The translations under genes were made by a program, and so were the position numbers. A DNA stretch of 5,412 bases from Pseudomonadota bacterium (GTDB lineage Bacteria > Pseudomonadota > Alphaproteobacteria > Reyranellales > Reyranellaceae): contig JAEZHS010000426.1 of NCBI GenBank assembly GCA_023436825.1, positions 1-5,412 of the forward strand. Direction: 5' to 3'. This document shows positions 1-5,412 of this stretch, one piece after another. How positions within the stretch are numbered: the stretch's first letter is position 1; every line of letters starts with the position of its first letter. A model generated the notes under the pieces. That model saw nothing but the letters and a program-made list of their open reading frames with translations. It was not told the DNA's origin and did not search any database.

Positions 1-1
1 C

Positions 2-73
2 GGCAACCTCATGTGGCGCGCCTTCCTGTCGTGGTTGCGCAGCCTCTTCGGACATAGGGAGACACCGAAATGA
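2..73 (+). CDS. C-terminal end of an unidentified upstream protein (partial)
   Basis: The frame starting at base 2 is open from the window edge to a TGA at 71-73 and reads GNLMWRAFLSWLRSLFGHRE followed by TPK. Its first sixteen codons all end in G or C, matching the codon bias of the real genes here. The frame starting at base 1 also stops (TAG 55-57), but its third positions are mixed. The TGA overlaps the ATG of the ThDP enzyme gene as ATGA, the usual arrangement of translationally coupled operon partners. The tail is amphipathic with several Trp and Phe residues. Too little is visible to name a family. It probably shares a transcript with the ThDP enzyme, so the promoter of that unit lies outside the window. 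Confidence 0.6.
   Translation, partial: GNLMWRAFLSWLRSLFGHRETPK
56..61 (+). promoter_or_regulatory. Ribosome binding site of the ThDP enzyme gene
   Basis: AGGGAG lies 8 nt before the ATG at 70 and inside the end of the upstream reading frame. This supports both the start choice and translational coupling. Confidence 0.6.
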
Positions 74-1734
74 GCAAGCTGCAGGTAACCGACATGCTGG
101 CCCGCGCCTTCGCGGCCGAGGGCGTGGACACGCTGTTCACGCTGATGGGCGACGCCAACATGTACTGGTCGGTGGCGATGTCGAAGCTGCCGGGCATGAA
201 AGTGGTGCATGCGCGCCACGAGCATTGCGCCGTCGCCATGGCCGACGGTTATGCCCGTGCCACCGGCAAGGTCGGCGTCGCCTCGACCACCTGCGGGCCG
301 GGCTACACCCAGATCATGACGGCGCTCACCATCTCGGCGCGCTCCAACACGCCGCTGGTGGTGTTCGCGGGCGATGCACCGCTGACTGCCTCCTGGTACA
401 TCCAGCAGATCGACATGGCGCCCTTGGCGCTCGCCTGCGGTGCGGCCTATGTCGGCGTGAAGCACGTCGACCGCGCGCTCGACAATGTGCGCGCGGCCTT
501 CCAGATCGCCCAGGCCGAGCGCAAGCCGGTGGTGCTCTCCGTGCCCATGGACCTGCAGAAGCAGGCCTGGCCGCACCTCACCGACTACACGCCCTCCTCA
601 GAGCTTGTGCCCATGGCGCAGCGGCCATTGCCCGATCCCGCCATGGTCGACCGCGTTGTCGACATGATCGCCGGGGCCGAGAAACCCGTGGTGCTGGCCG
701 GCCGCGGCGTCATCCGCTCCGGTGCACGCCAGGCGCTGGAAGCGCTGGCCGAGCAGTCGGGCGCGCTGCTGGCGACGTCACTCCTGGGCAAGGGCCTGTT
801 CGACGGCAATCCCTACGCCCTCGACATCGCCGGCTCCTTCGCCAGCGACTTCGCACGCGAGCGCTTCGCCGAGGCCGACCTGGTGATCGGCGTCGGCGCG
901 GGGCTCGGCCACTACACGACCGAAGGCGGCTATCTCTATCCCGGCGCGCGCACCGTCCAGATCGACGTCAATCCACGCGGCTTGTGGCAAGGCCTGCGCA
1001 CCGCCGATCTCCATGTTCGTGCCGACGCCAAGGCAGCAGCCGAAGCGATCGTCGCACGCATGAAGGCGCGCGGCGTGTCGCGCACCGGCTTCCGCAACGG
1101 CGACATGGCCCAGCAGATCGCCAAGGATTCTCCGGACTCCAAGGAGTTCCAGGTCCAGCCCAACACGGTCGATCCGCGCAAGGCGATCCTCGAGCTCGAC
1201 CAGGCAATCCCCAAGGACTGGGACATCGTGGTGGGCGGCGGCCACTATTTCAGCATCGCCATGACCCACATGAAGGGCCGGCCGGCGGACAAGTATCACG
1301 TGGTCAACGAGTTCGGCGCCATCGGCTCGGGCCTGCCGGCGGCGATCGGCATCGCCGCGGCACGCGGCGACGGCAAGGTCATGCTGATCGAAGGCGACGG
1401 CAGCCTGCTGATGCACATCCAGGAGTTGGAAACCATCCGCCGCCAGGGCATCCGCATGCTGATCTCGGTGATGAACGACGGCGGCTATGGTGCCGAGTTC
1501 CACAAGTTCCGCGCCAACGGCATCGATCCCACCGAGGCCATGCACGGCCGCGGCGATCTCGCCGGCGTGGCCACGGGCTTCGGCCTGCGCGGCGCCGCCG
1601 TCACCGAGATGGGCCGTTTCGCACCGCTGTTCCGCGAGCACCAGGCGGCCAACATCGGCTCGGTGTGGGACATCCACACGGACGACCTGATCCCGTCACG
1701 CGCCTATCGGCGCGTGCATTACGGCGAAGCGTAA
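70..1734 (+). CDS. Thiamine diphosphate-dependent enzyme, acetolactate synthase/oxo-acid decarboxylase superfamily
   Basis: This complete 554-residue protein has the three-domain layout of the acetolactate synthase superfamily (COG0028). The N-terminal pyrimidine-binding domain spans about 3-170, the central Rossmann-like domain about 190-330, and the C-terminal pyrophosphate-binding domain about 380-540. Visible motifs are ARHEHCAVAMADGYARATG at 48-66, with Glu51 in the position of the cofactor-activating glutamate, then GPGYTQ at 76-81. The Mg-ThDP motif starts at GDGS (442-445) and ends at NDGGYG (469-474). Asp470 stands where many relatives have the second Asn. Such enzymes cleave or join C-C bonds next to a carbonyl of 2-oxo acids in the cytoplasm; the substrate here cannot be read from sequence, so naming it ilvB would be unsafe. 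The start is supported by AGGGAG at 56-61, 8 nt upstream, and by the ATGA overlap with the preceding frame. It converges with adhP across the inverted repeat. Confidence 0.93.
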   Translation: MSKLQVTDMLARAFAAEGVDTLFTLMGDANMYWSVAMSKLPGMKVVHARHEHCAVAMADGYARATGKVGVASTTCGPGYTQIMTALTISARSNTPLVVFAGDAPLTASWYIQQIDMAPLALACGAAYVGVKHVDRALDNVRAAFQIAQAERKPVVLSVPMDLQKQAWPHLTDYTPSSELVPMAQRPLPDPAMVDRVVDMIAGAEKPVVLAGRGVIRSGARQALEALAEQSGALLATSLLGKGLFDGNPYALDIAGSFASDFARERFAEADLVIGVGAGLGHYTTEGGYLYPGARTVQIDVNPRGLWQGLRTADLHVRADAKAAAEAIVARMKARGVSRTGFRNGDMAQQIAKDSPDSKEFQVQPNTVDPRKAILELDQAIPKDWDIVVGGGHYFSIAMTHMKGRPADKYHVVNEFGAIGSGLPAAIGIAAARGDGKVMLIEGDGSLLMHIQELETIRRQGIRMLISVMNDGGYGAEFHKFRANGIDPTEAMHGRGDLAGVATGFGLRGAAVTEMGRFAPLFREHQAANIGSVWDIHTDDLIPSRAYRRVHYGEA

Positions 1735-1739
1735 AAGCC

Positions 1740-1858
1740 GTCATCCCGACCGGAGCCGAGCACAGCGAGGCGCAGTGGAGGGACCTGGTCTGTTGCTACG
1801 TCGACAAGAACAGGTCCCTCGACTGCGCCGCCCGTTGGGCGGCTCCGCTCGGGATGAC
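1740..1858. repeat. Large imperfect inverted repeat filling the gap between convergent genes
   Basis: Left arm 1740-1787 and right arm 1811-1858 are each 48 bases. Aligning the left arm with the reverse complement of the right gives 40 of 48 identical. The outer ten bases (GTCATCCCGA) and the inner ten (GAGGGACCTG) match perfectly, and six of the eight mismatches fall in an 11-base central block. The loop is 23 nt (1788-1810). The right arm also holds its own perfect hairpin, GCCGCCC-GTT-GGGCGGC at 1827-1843. The element takes up 119 of the 125 bases between the ThDP stop (1734) and the adhP stop (1860). It resembles the dispersed GTCATCCCGAGC...GTCGAGGGACCT palindromes found in many copies between genes of high-GC bacteria; that comparison is from memory. 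A role as a bidirectional transcription end or mRNA-stabilising hairpin is inference. There is no U-tract, so it is not a canonical intrinsic terminator. Confidence 0.85.
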
Positions 1859-1859
1859 G

Positions 1860-2888
1860 CTACGCGTCAAAATCGAGGACGATGCGGCCCTGGATGTCGC
1901 CCTGGCGCATGCGGGCGAAGACGTCGTTGATGTTCTCGAGCCTGGCCGTCTCGACCGTCGCCTTGACCTTGCCCTCGCCGGCAAAGGCCAGCGCCTCCTG
2001 AAGGTCGAGCCGCGTACCCACGATCGAGCCGCGCACCGTAATGCCGTTCAGGACGGTGTCGAAGATCGACAGGGGGAAATCGCCCGGCGGCAATCCGGTG
2101 AGCGACACCGTGCCGCCGCGTCCGACCATGCCCAGCGCCTGTTCGAAGGCCTTCGGCGAGACGGCGGTGACCAGCACGCCCTGGGCGCCGCCGACCTCCT
2201 TCTTCACGAAGGCGACGGGATCCTGGGTGCGGGCGTTGACCGCCAGCGCAGCGCCGAGGCGCTTGGCGAGATCGAGCTTGGGCTCGTCGATGTCGACGGC
2301 GATCACGTTCAGGCCCATCGCCTTGGCGTACTGCACGGCCATGTGGCCGAGACCGCCGATGCCCGAGATCACCACCCAGTCGTCGGGCTTGGTGTCGGTG
2401 ACCTTGAGCCCCTTGTAGACGGTGACGCCGGCACAAAGGATCGGCGAGATCTCGACGAAGTCCGCCTTGGCCGGCAAGTGCCCGACATAGTTGGGATCGG
2501 CCAGCACGTACTCGGCGAAGCCGCCATTCACCGAGTAGCCGGTGTTCTGCTGGTCGAGGCAAAGCGTTTCCCAGCCGCCCAGGCAATGCTTGCAGTGACC
2601 GCACGCCGTATAGAGCCAGGGCACCCCGACGCGGTCGCCTTCCTTGACGTGGCGCACGCCGGTACCGACGGCCGAGACATGGCCGACGCCTTCGTGGCCC
2701 GGGATGAAGGGCGGCTTGGGCTTGACGGGCCAATCGCCCTCGGCGGCGTGGAGATCGGTATGGCAGACGCCGGTGGCCGCGATCTTGACCACGACCTGCC
2801 CGGGACCGGGCTGCGGCACCGGTACTTCCTCGATCACCAACGGCTTGCGGAATTCGCGGACGACAGCGGCCTTCATGGTTGATGGCAT
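1860..2888 (-). CDS. adhP: Zinc-dependent alcohol dehydrogenase, AdhP type
   Basis: This 342-residue medium-chain dehydrogenase/reductase interconverts primary alcohols and aldehydes with NAD in the cytoplasm. The N-terminal GroES-like catalytic domain covers about 1-150 and the Rossmann domain about 150-290. Catalytic zinc ligands are all present: Cys42 (GVCHTD), His65 (GHEGVGH) and Cys152 (LCAGVT). The structural zinc cluster is complete: Cys96, Cys99, Cys102 and Cys110. The nucleotide loop GIGGLG is at 176-181, and Asp199 at the end of the second strand favours NAD over NADP. Length and motifs match the propanol-preferring AdhP group (about 336-345 residues). The ATG at 2888 is chosen because AGGAGG lies 6 nt upstream; Met5 would be too far from it. 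It is the last gene of a leftward operon, 10 nt after the lipoprotein stop, and its own stop abuts the inverted repeat. The true substrate (ethanol, longer alcohols or an aldehyde detoxified) is not determined. Confidence 0.95.
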   Translation of the reverse strand: MPSTMKAAVVREFRKPLVIEEVPVPQPGPGQVVVKIAATGVCHTDLHAAEGDWPVKPKPPFIPGHEGVGHVSAVGTGVRHVKEGDRVGVPWLYTACGHCKHCLGGWETLCLDQQNTGYSVNGGFAEYVLADPNYVGHLPAKADFVEISPILCAGVTVYKGLKVTDTKPDDWVVISGIGGLGHMAVQYAKAMGLNVIAVDIDEPKLDLAKRLGAALAVNARTQDPVAFVKKEVGGAQGVLVTAVSPKAFEQALGMVGRGGTVSLTGLPPGDFPLSIFDTVLNGITVRGSIVGTRLDLQEALAFAGEGKVKATVETARLENINDVFARMRQGDIQGRIVLDFDA

Positions 2889-2894
2889 CTTCCG

Positions 2895-2900
2895 CCTCCT
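2895..2900 (-). promoter_or_regulatory. Consensus ribosome binding site of adhP
   Basis: Read on the minus strand, AGGAGG lies 6 nt before the ATG at 2888. It shares its first two bases with the TAG stop of the lipoprotein gene. It is the strongest start signal in the window, suggests efficient adhP translation and possible coupling, and decides the start in favour of the longer product. Confidence 0.75.
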
Positions 2901-3198
2901 AATGCGTGTATCCCTTGCCTTGCATGCAGTCGTTGAACATCTGCAGCTCGGCGCTGGTGCGATCGGTGTTCGCCTGCTGCTGGGCGGCGATCATGCCGGC
3001 ACCGCTCATCGCCGGATTGCTGGAAGTGTGGGGATAGAGCCGCGACGCCTGCTGCTGCGCCGAAGCGCGACACAGCGCGGTATCGCTGGCGACCGTGGCG
3101 TCATCCGCACCCGCCTTCTTCCAGGTCGTGCCGGGTGCCGCCCCGCCACAGGCCGCAAGGCCGAGCGAAAGAGCCAATACGATCAGCCTGTGGTTCAT
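2899..3198 (-). CDS. Small Cys-containing lipoprotein of unknown function
   Basis: The 99-residue product begins [19 protein letters not shown]: a short basic start, a hydrophobic stretch and a lipobox LAAC with the lipidated Cys at 17. Signal peptidase II processing and membrane anchoring on the periplasmic side are therefore expected. The mature part has Trp26 followed by two Lys, then Cys43 (DTALCRA) and Cys91 (NDCMQGKGY), a pair that could form a disulfide. This Trp, early-Cys and late C-M-x-x-K-G-Y pattern occurs in small proteobacterial lipoproteins of unknown role (family knowledge from memory). The middle is rich in Gln, Ala and Ser. An in-frame start 18 bases upstream (3216) exists, but the ATG at 3198 overlaps the SpoIIAA-like stop as ATGA and places the signal peptide correctly at the N-terminus. 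It sits between the SpoIIAA-like gene and adhP in one operon. Confidence 0.8.
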   Translation of the reverse strand: MNHRLIVLALSLGLAACGGAAPGTTWKKAGADDATVASDTALCRASAQQQASRLYPHTSSNPAMSGAGMIAAQQQANTDRTSAELQMFNDCMQGKGYTH

Positions 3199-3563
3199 TT
3201 GCCGGTCTCCAGCCACGCGAGCGCCTGGATTTCCTGGTCTTGCGGGAATTGCCTGATGTCGGGTTGGGCCAGATGCTGGGCGATGGCGCGCGCGACCTTG
3301 ACGAAGCCGCTGTCGGTCACGGCCGCGACCCGTGCGATCTTGCGATGGTGATCGCGCACGAACTTCAGGTGCTCGATCAGGCTTGCGAAACTGTCCCAGC
3401 CGGGAAACGACGCGGCGCGGATCAACAAGCCCGTGAGCTGGCCCTTCTCCGCGATATAGGGATCGGCGACAGCGGCGATCCTGTGGAAGTCATCGGCCGA
3501 CAGGGCACCCTGCGGCGTGATGATTAAGATGCCTTTGTCGGGCAGCAAATCGACCTTGATCAT
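3195..3563 (-). CDS. SpoIIAA-like (STAS/SEC14-fold) protein
   Basis: From the ATG at 3563 the product is 122 residues, the usual length of the SpoIIAA-like family (PF11964). It starts with the strands MIKVDLLPDKGILIITPQG, followed by LSADDF at 21-26, a central strand TGLLIRA (44-50), the FPGWDSFASLIEHLKFVRDH segment (53-72), RVAAVTDSG (78-86) and a C-terminal FPQDQEIQALAWLE (106-119). The FxGW-to-helix, then RVA-V-D, then EA-WL order is typical of the family. Members are small cytoplasmic proteins with a STAS/SEC14-like alpha/beta fold and no agreed function. The frame stays open upstream to a GTG at 3716, but those 51 codons show weaker G/C third-position bias, while GGGAG lies 4 nt before 3563. 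It is the first gene of the leftward operon and its TGA overlaps the lipoprotein ATG. Confidence 0.82.
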   Translation of the reverse strand: MIKVDLLPDKGILIITPQGALSADDFHRIAAVADPYIAEKGQLTGLLIRAASFPGWDSFASLIEHLKFVRDHHRKIARVAAVTDSGFVKVARAIAQHLAQPDIRQFPQDQEIQALAWLETGK

Positions 3564-3714
3564 GGCGCTCCCGCCCCGTCTTCGGCCCCACACGATGGCG
3601 CTTCCGACGAGCCCCGTCACCTCCCGCTTTTGCATGGCCGAAAATAAATCCGGCGCGATCGTATCTTTTCGCCGTCGCCGTTCGTCCTCGGGGGTGGACG
3701 GAAGCATCGATATC

Positions 3715-3734
3715 ACTTAACCTATCAGTTAAGT
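3715..3734. promoter_or_regulatory. Palindromic candidate operator in the divergent intergenic region
   Basis: ACTTAAC (3715-3721) and GTTAAGT (3728-3734) are perfect 7-base inverted arms around the spacer CTATCA, 20 bp in all. The site lies in an AT-rich patch between the leftward operon (first start 3563) and the rightward MFS gene (start 3767). Its size and symmetry fit a dimeric regulator such as the MarR, TetR or GntR type. A weak -10-like TATTAA (3734-3739) adjoins it on the plus strand, 27 bases before the MFS start codon, so a bound protein could block MFS transcription. No regulator gene is present in the window, and the promoter elements are not strong enough to call separately. Confidence 0.45.
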
Positions 3735-3754
3735 ATTAACCCAAAGCCCGTTCC

Positions 3755-3760
3755 GAGGAG
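3755..3760 (+). promoter_or_regulatory. Ribosome binding site of the MFS gene
   Basis: GAGGAG lies 6 nt before the ATG at 3767. It fixes that start, which also begins the family-typical KLFYGWVVV segment. Confidence 0.65.
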
Positions 3761-3766
3761 CGACGG

Positions 3767-4996
3767 ATGAAACTCTTTTACGGTTGGGTCGTGGTCGCCG
3801 CCGGCGGCGTGTTGGGATGCGTGACGATCGGCGCCGTGTTCTCGCTGGCCGTCTTCCTGCAGCCGATGGCGGACGCGACCGGCTGGTCGCGCACCGGCGT
3901 GTCGAGTGCCATGACGATCGTCTTCCTGGTGATGGGCGTCGCCTCCTTCGGCTGGGGCGCGCTGACCGACCGCTTCGGGCCGCTGCCCGTCATGCTGAGC
4001 GGCGGCGTCCTGCTGGGCCTGGGGCTCATGCTCGCCAGCCGCGCCAGCAGCCTGCTCGAGTTCCAGCTCATCTATGGCCTGCTCGTCGGCGGCGCCACGG
4101 GCGCGGTGTTCGTGCCGACGATGACGACGGTCACCGGCTGGTTCGAGAAGCATCGCAGCCTGGCCGTGTCGCTGGTGTCGGCCGGCATGGGCATGGCGCC
4201 GATGACGATCTCGCCCTTCGCGAGCTGGCTGATCACGAACTACGACTGGCGCACCGCCCAGCTCGTGATCGCCATCATGGCCTGGATCGTCCTCGTGCCG
4301 ACCGCCTTCCTGGTGCGCCGCGCGCCCGAGGTGATCGACGAGCGCGAGCGCGTTGCGGCCGCATCGGGCATGACGATGGGCGCGGCCGATCCCGGCCTGA
4401 CGGCGGGCCAGGCGCTGCGCTCGCCGCAGTTCTGGGTGCTGTCGCTCACCTATTTCGCCTGCTGCGCCACTCACTCCGGGCCGATCTTCCATACCGTGAG
4501 CTACGCCATCGCCTGCGGCCTGCCGGTGATGGCGGCGGTCACGATCTACAGCGTCGAGGGCCTGGCCGGGCTGGGCGGGCGCATCCTGTTCGGCCTGGCG
4601 GGTGACCGCTTCGGCGCCAAGCGCGTGCTGGTGATCGGCCTGTTCGCCCAGGCGCTGGGCGCCGGCGCCTATTTCTTCGTGCGCCAGCTCAGCGAGTTCT
4701 ACGCCGTGGCGGCGGTGTTCGGCCTGATCTACGGCGGCATCATGCCCCTCTATGCCGTAATCGCACGCGAATACTTCCCGATGCGCATCATGGGCACCGT
4801 GCTGGGCGCCTCGACAGTTTTCTCGGCCGGCGGCATGGCGCTCGGGCCCGTGGTCGGCGGCTGGATCTACGACACCACAGGCGGCTACGCTTGGCTCTAC
4901 ATCGCCTCGGCCGGCATGGGGTTGGGGGCCATGCTGATCGCCCTGCTGTTCCCGCCCTTTCCCTCGCAGCAGCGAGCGGCAGCCCAACCGGCGTGA
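3767..4996 (+). CDS. MFS transporter, monocarboxylate/oxalate-formate antiporter-like
   Basis: This 409-residue inner-membrane protein has about twelve hydrophobic helices in two halves, joined by a charged loop around 184-218 (RRAPEVIDERERV). Helix 1 starts directly at YGWVVVAAGGVLG. The motif DATGWSR at 36-42 and GWFEKHRSLAVSLVSAGMG at 124-142 are typical of the monocarboxylate and oxalate/formate branch of the superfamily. The MFS motif A appears twice: GALTDRFG at 64-71 and GLAGDRFGAKR at 276-286. Transport of a small organic acid is therefore likely, but the substrate cannot be named. The gene stands alone on its strand and is divergent from the SpoIIAA-like operon with a palindrome between them. 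Its TGA (4994-4996) directly abuts the stop of the convergent LLM frame, so there is no room for a terminator between the genes. Confidence 0.92.
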   Translation: MKLFYGWVVVAAGGVLGCVTIGAVFSLAVFLQPMADATGWSRTGVSSAMTIVFLVMGVASFGWGALTDRFGPLPVMLSGGVLLGLGLMLASRASSLLEFQLIYGLLVGGATGAVFVPTMTTVTGWFEKHRSLAVSLVSAGMGMAPMTISPFASWLITNYDWRTAQLVIAIMAWIVLVPTAFLVRRAPEVIDERERVAAASGMTMGAADPGLTAGQALRSPQFWVLSLTYFACCATHSGPIFHTVSYAIACGLPVMAAVTIYSVEGLAGLGGRILFGLAGDRFGAKRVLVIGLFAQALGAGAYFFVRQLSEFYAVAAVFGLIYGGIMPLYAVIAREYFPMRIMGTVLGASTVFSAGGMALGPVVGGWIYDTTGGYAWLYIASAGMGLGAMLIALLFPPFPSQQRAAAQPA

Positions 4997-5326
4997 TCAG
5001 GCGCCGTTGAAGATCGCTCTCAGCCGAGGGGCGACATCGCGCGCGAAGCGTTCCAGGCTGGCATTGGTGTCGTCGGGCGTGAGGCCCGGCGGCACCGCCC
5101 AGGTGACGATGTCGGTGAAGCCGTACTCGCGGATGAAGGCGGCGAGTTCGTTCACGCAGTGCTCGACATCGCCCACCACCCAGGTCTGCGGAATGCGGTC
5201 GGCTTCGGCGATGCCCTGGACGCCGCCGTGTCCGCCGGCTTCCTCGCGGAAGCGATGGTAGATGTCCATGCGCCGCCGTTCGGCGACCCGCACCTTGCCC
5301 CAGTCGCGCTCGCGATCGTCGGTCAC
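4997..5326 (-). CDS. C-terminal part of a luciferase-like (LLM) flavin-dependent oxidoreductase, probably truncated or interrupted
   Basis: The 109 residues from the GTG at 5326 read like the C-terminal third of LLM-class F420/FMN oxidoreductases, which are TIM-barrel proteins of about 300-350 residues. Visible signs are VTDDRERDW at the start, the RRRMDIYHRFREEAGG helix, the WVVGDVEHCVNELAAFIREYGFTDIV segment (49-74, the common 'VG-x-x-E-x-V-x-E-L' region before the last strand) and a final SLERFARDVAPRLRAIF helix. Upstream of the GTG the same frame continues as RIGIIKSCL, which looks like a core strand of the same domain, back to a TAA at 5390-5392 (minus-strand reading). The GTG is therefore probably not the real start. 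The fragment lacks most of the barrel and the flavin site, so it is unlikely to be active alone. Either it is a decayed gene, or a frameshift or sequencing error lies near 5390. Confidence 0.7.
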   Translation of the reverse strand: MTDDRERDWGKVRVAERRRMDIYHRFREEAGGHGGVQGIAEADRIPQTWVVGDVEHCVNELAAFIREYGFTDIVTWAVPPGLTPDDTNASLERFARDVAPRLRAIFNGA

Positions 5327-5412
5327 CAGGCATGACTTGATGATGCCGATGCGACGGCTGGAGGGATCGCGGGCGTCGGCCGGGGTGGTTTAAACAAGTG
5401 GCGCTGCCGACG

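Noticed and set aside
1..54. Gene end in the frame starting at base 1 (stop TAG 55-57)
   Set aside because: Its third-position composition is about half A/T, whereas the overlapping frame from base 2 is almost entirely G/C-ending, so that frame is preferred.
778..1677. 299-codon antisense frame within the ThDP gene
   Set aside because: It is composed of His, Asp, Ala and Gly runs with no recognisable fold. It mirrors the codon bias of the true gene on the other strand.
1740..1858. Insertion sequence or MITE with terminal repeats and target duplication
   Set aside because: No transposase is present and no flanking direct repeat is evident at the borders, so it is called only an inverted repeat.
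1811..1858. Canonical intrinsic terminator
   Set aside because: Stable hairpins exist, but no T-tract follows on either strand; a terminating role remains possible but unproved.
1867..2733. 288-codon frame overlapping adhP on the same strand
   Set aside because: It is a shifted frame of adhP, which has every zinc and nucleotide-binding motif; the shadow is Arg-rich without motifs.
225..2882. 885-codon open frame on the plus strand
   Set aside because: It overlaps the ThDP gene in another frame and then runs antisense to adhP. The translation is an Arg/Gly/His-rich low-complexity string typical of shadow frames in high-GC DNA, and it crosses the inverted repeat.
3725..4987. 420-codon antisense frame across the MFS gene
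   Set aside because: It is a His/Gln/Gly/Ala-rich shadow. The plus-strand frame shows clear membrane helices and both MFS motif A copies.
1..5412. CRISPR array, tRNA, rRNA, phage or toxin-antitoxin genes
   Set aside because: No regularly spaced direct repeats, cloverleaf sequences or matching protein motifs were seen on either strand.

Overview
This is a 5.4 kb stretch of ordinary bacterial chromosome with high GC and strongly G/C-ending codons. The mix of genes (a ThDP enzyme of the acetolactate synthase superfamily, an AdhP-type dehydrogenase, a SpoIIAA-like protein, a monocarboxylate-type MFS transporter and a luciferase-like flavin oxidoreductase), together with the codon use, suggests a soil or water alphaproteobacterium of the Rhodospirillales/Hyphomicrobiales type. 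That placement is inference, because no rRNA or other phylogenetic marker is present.

Layout: (i) 2-73 (+) is the C-terminal end of an unidentified gene, overlapping the next gene by ATGA. (ii) 70-1734 (+) is a complete 554-residue ThDP-dependent enzyme. (iii) 1740-1858 is a large imperfect inverted repeat (two 48-bp arms around 23 nt) that fills almost the whole gap between two convergent genes. (iv) A tight three-gene operon runs leftward: a SpoIIAA-like protein (3563-3195), a small lipoprotein (3198-2899) and a zinc alcohol dehydrogenase (2888-1860). The first pair overlap by ATGA, and the second pair are 10 nt apart with the stop codon touching the Shine-Dalgarno sequence. (v) 3564-3766 is a divergent intergenic region with a 7-6-7 palindrome that may be an operator. 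(vi) 3767-4996 (+) is a 12-helix MFS transporter. (vii) 4997-5389 (-) is the C-terminal part of a luciferase-like (LLM) flavin oxidoreductase whose reading frame is closed by a stop at 5390-5392.

How the genes might work together: an oxo-acid-handling ThDP enzyme facing an aldehyde/alcohol dehydrogenase, next to a monocarboxylate-type importer and an LLM oxidoreductase, would fit catabolism of small organic acids or alcohols. However, the ThDP gene and adhP converge and are not co-transcribed, so this link is only suggestive. No mobile-element gene, CRISPR array, tRNA or rRNA is seen. I find no convincing undescribed system; the most notable points are the inverted repeat, the interrupted LLM frame and the palindrome in the divergent promoter region.
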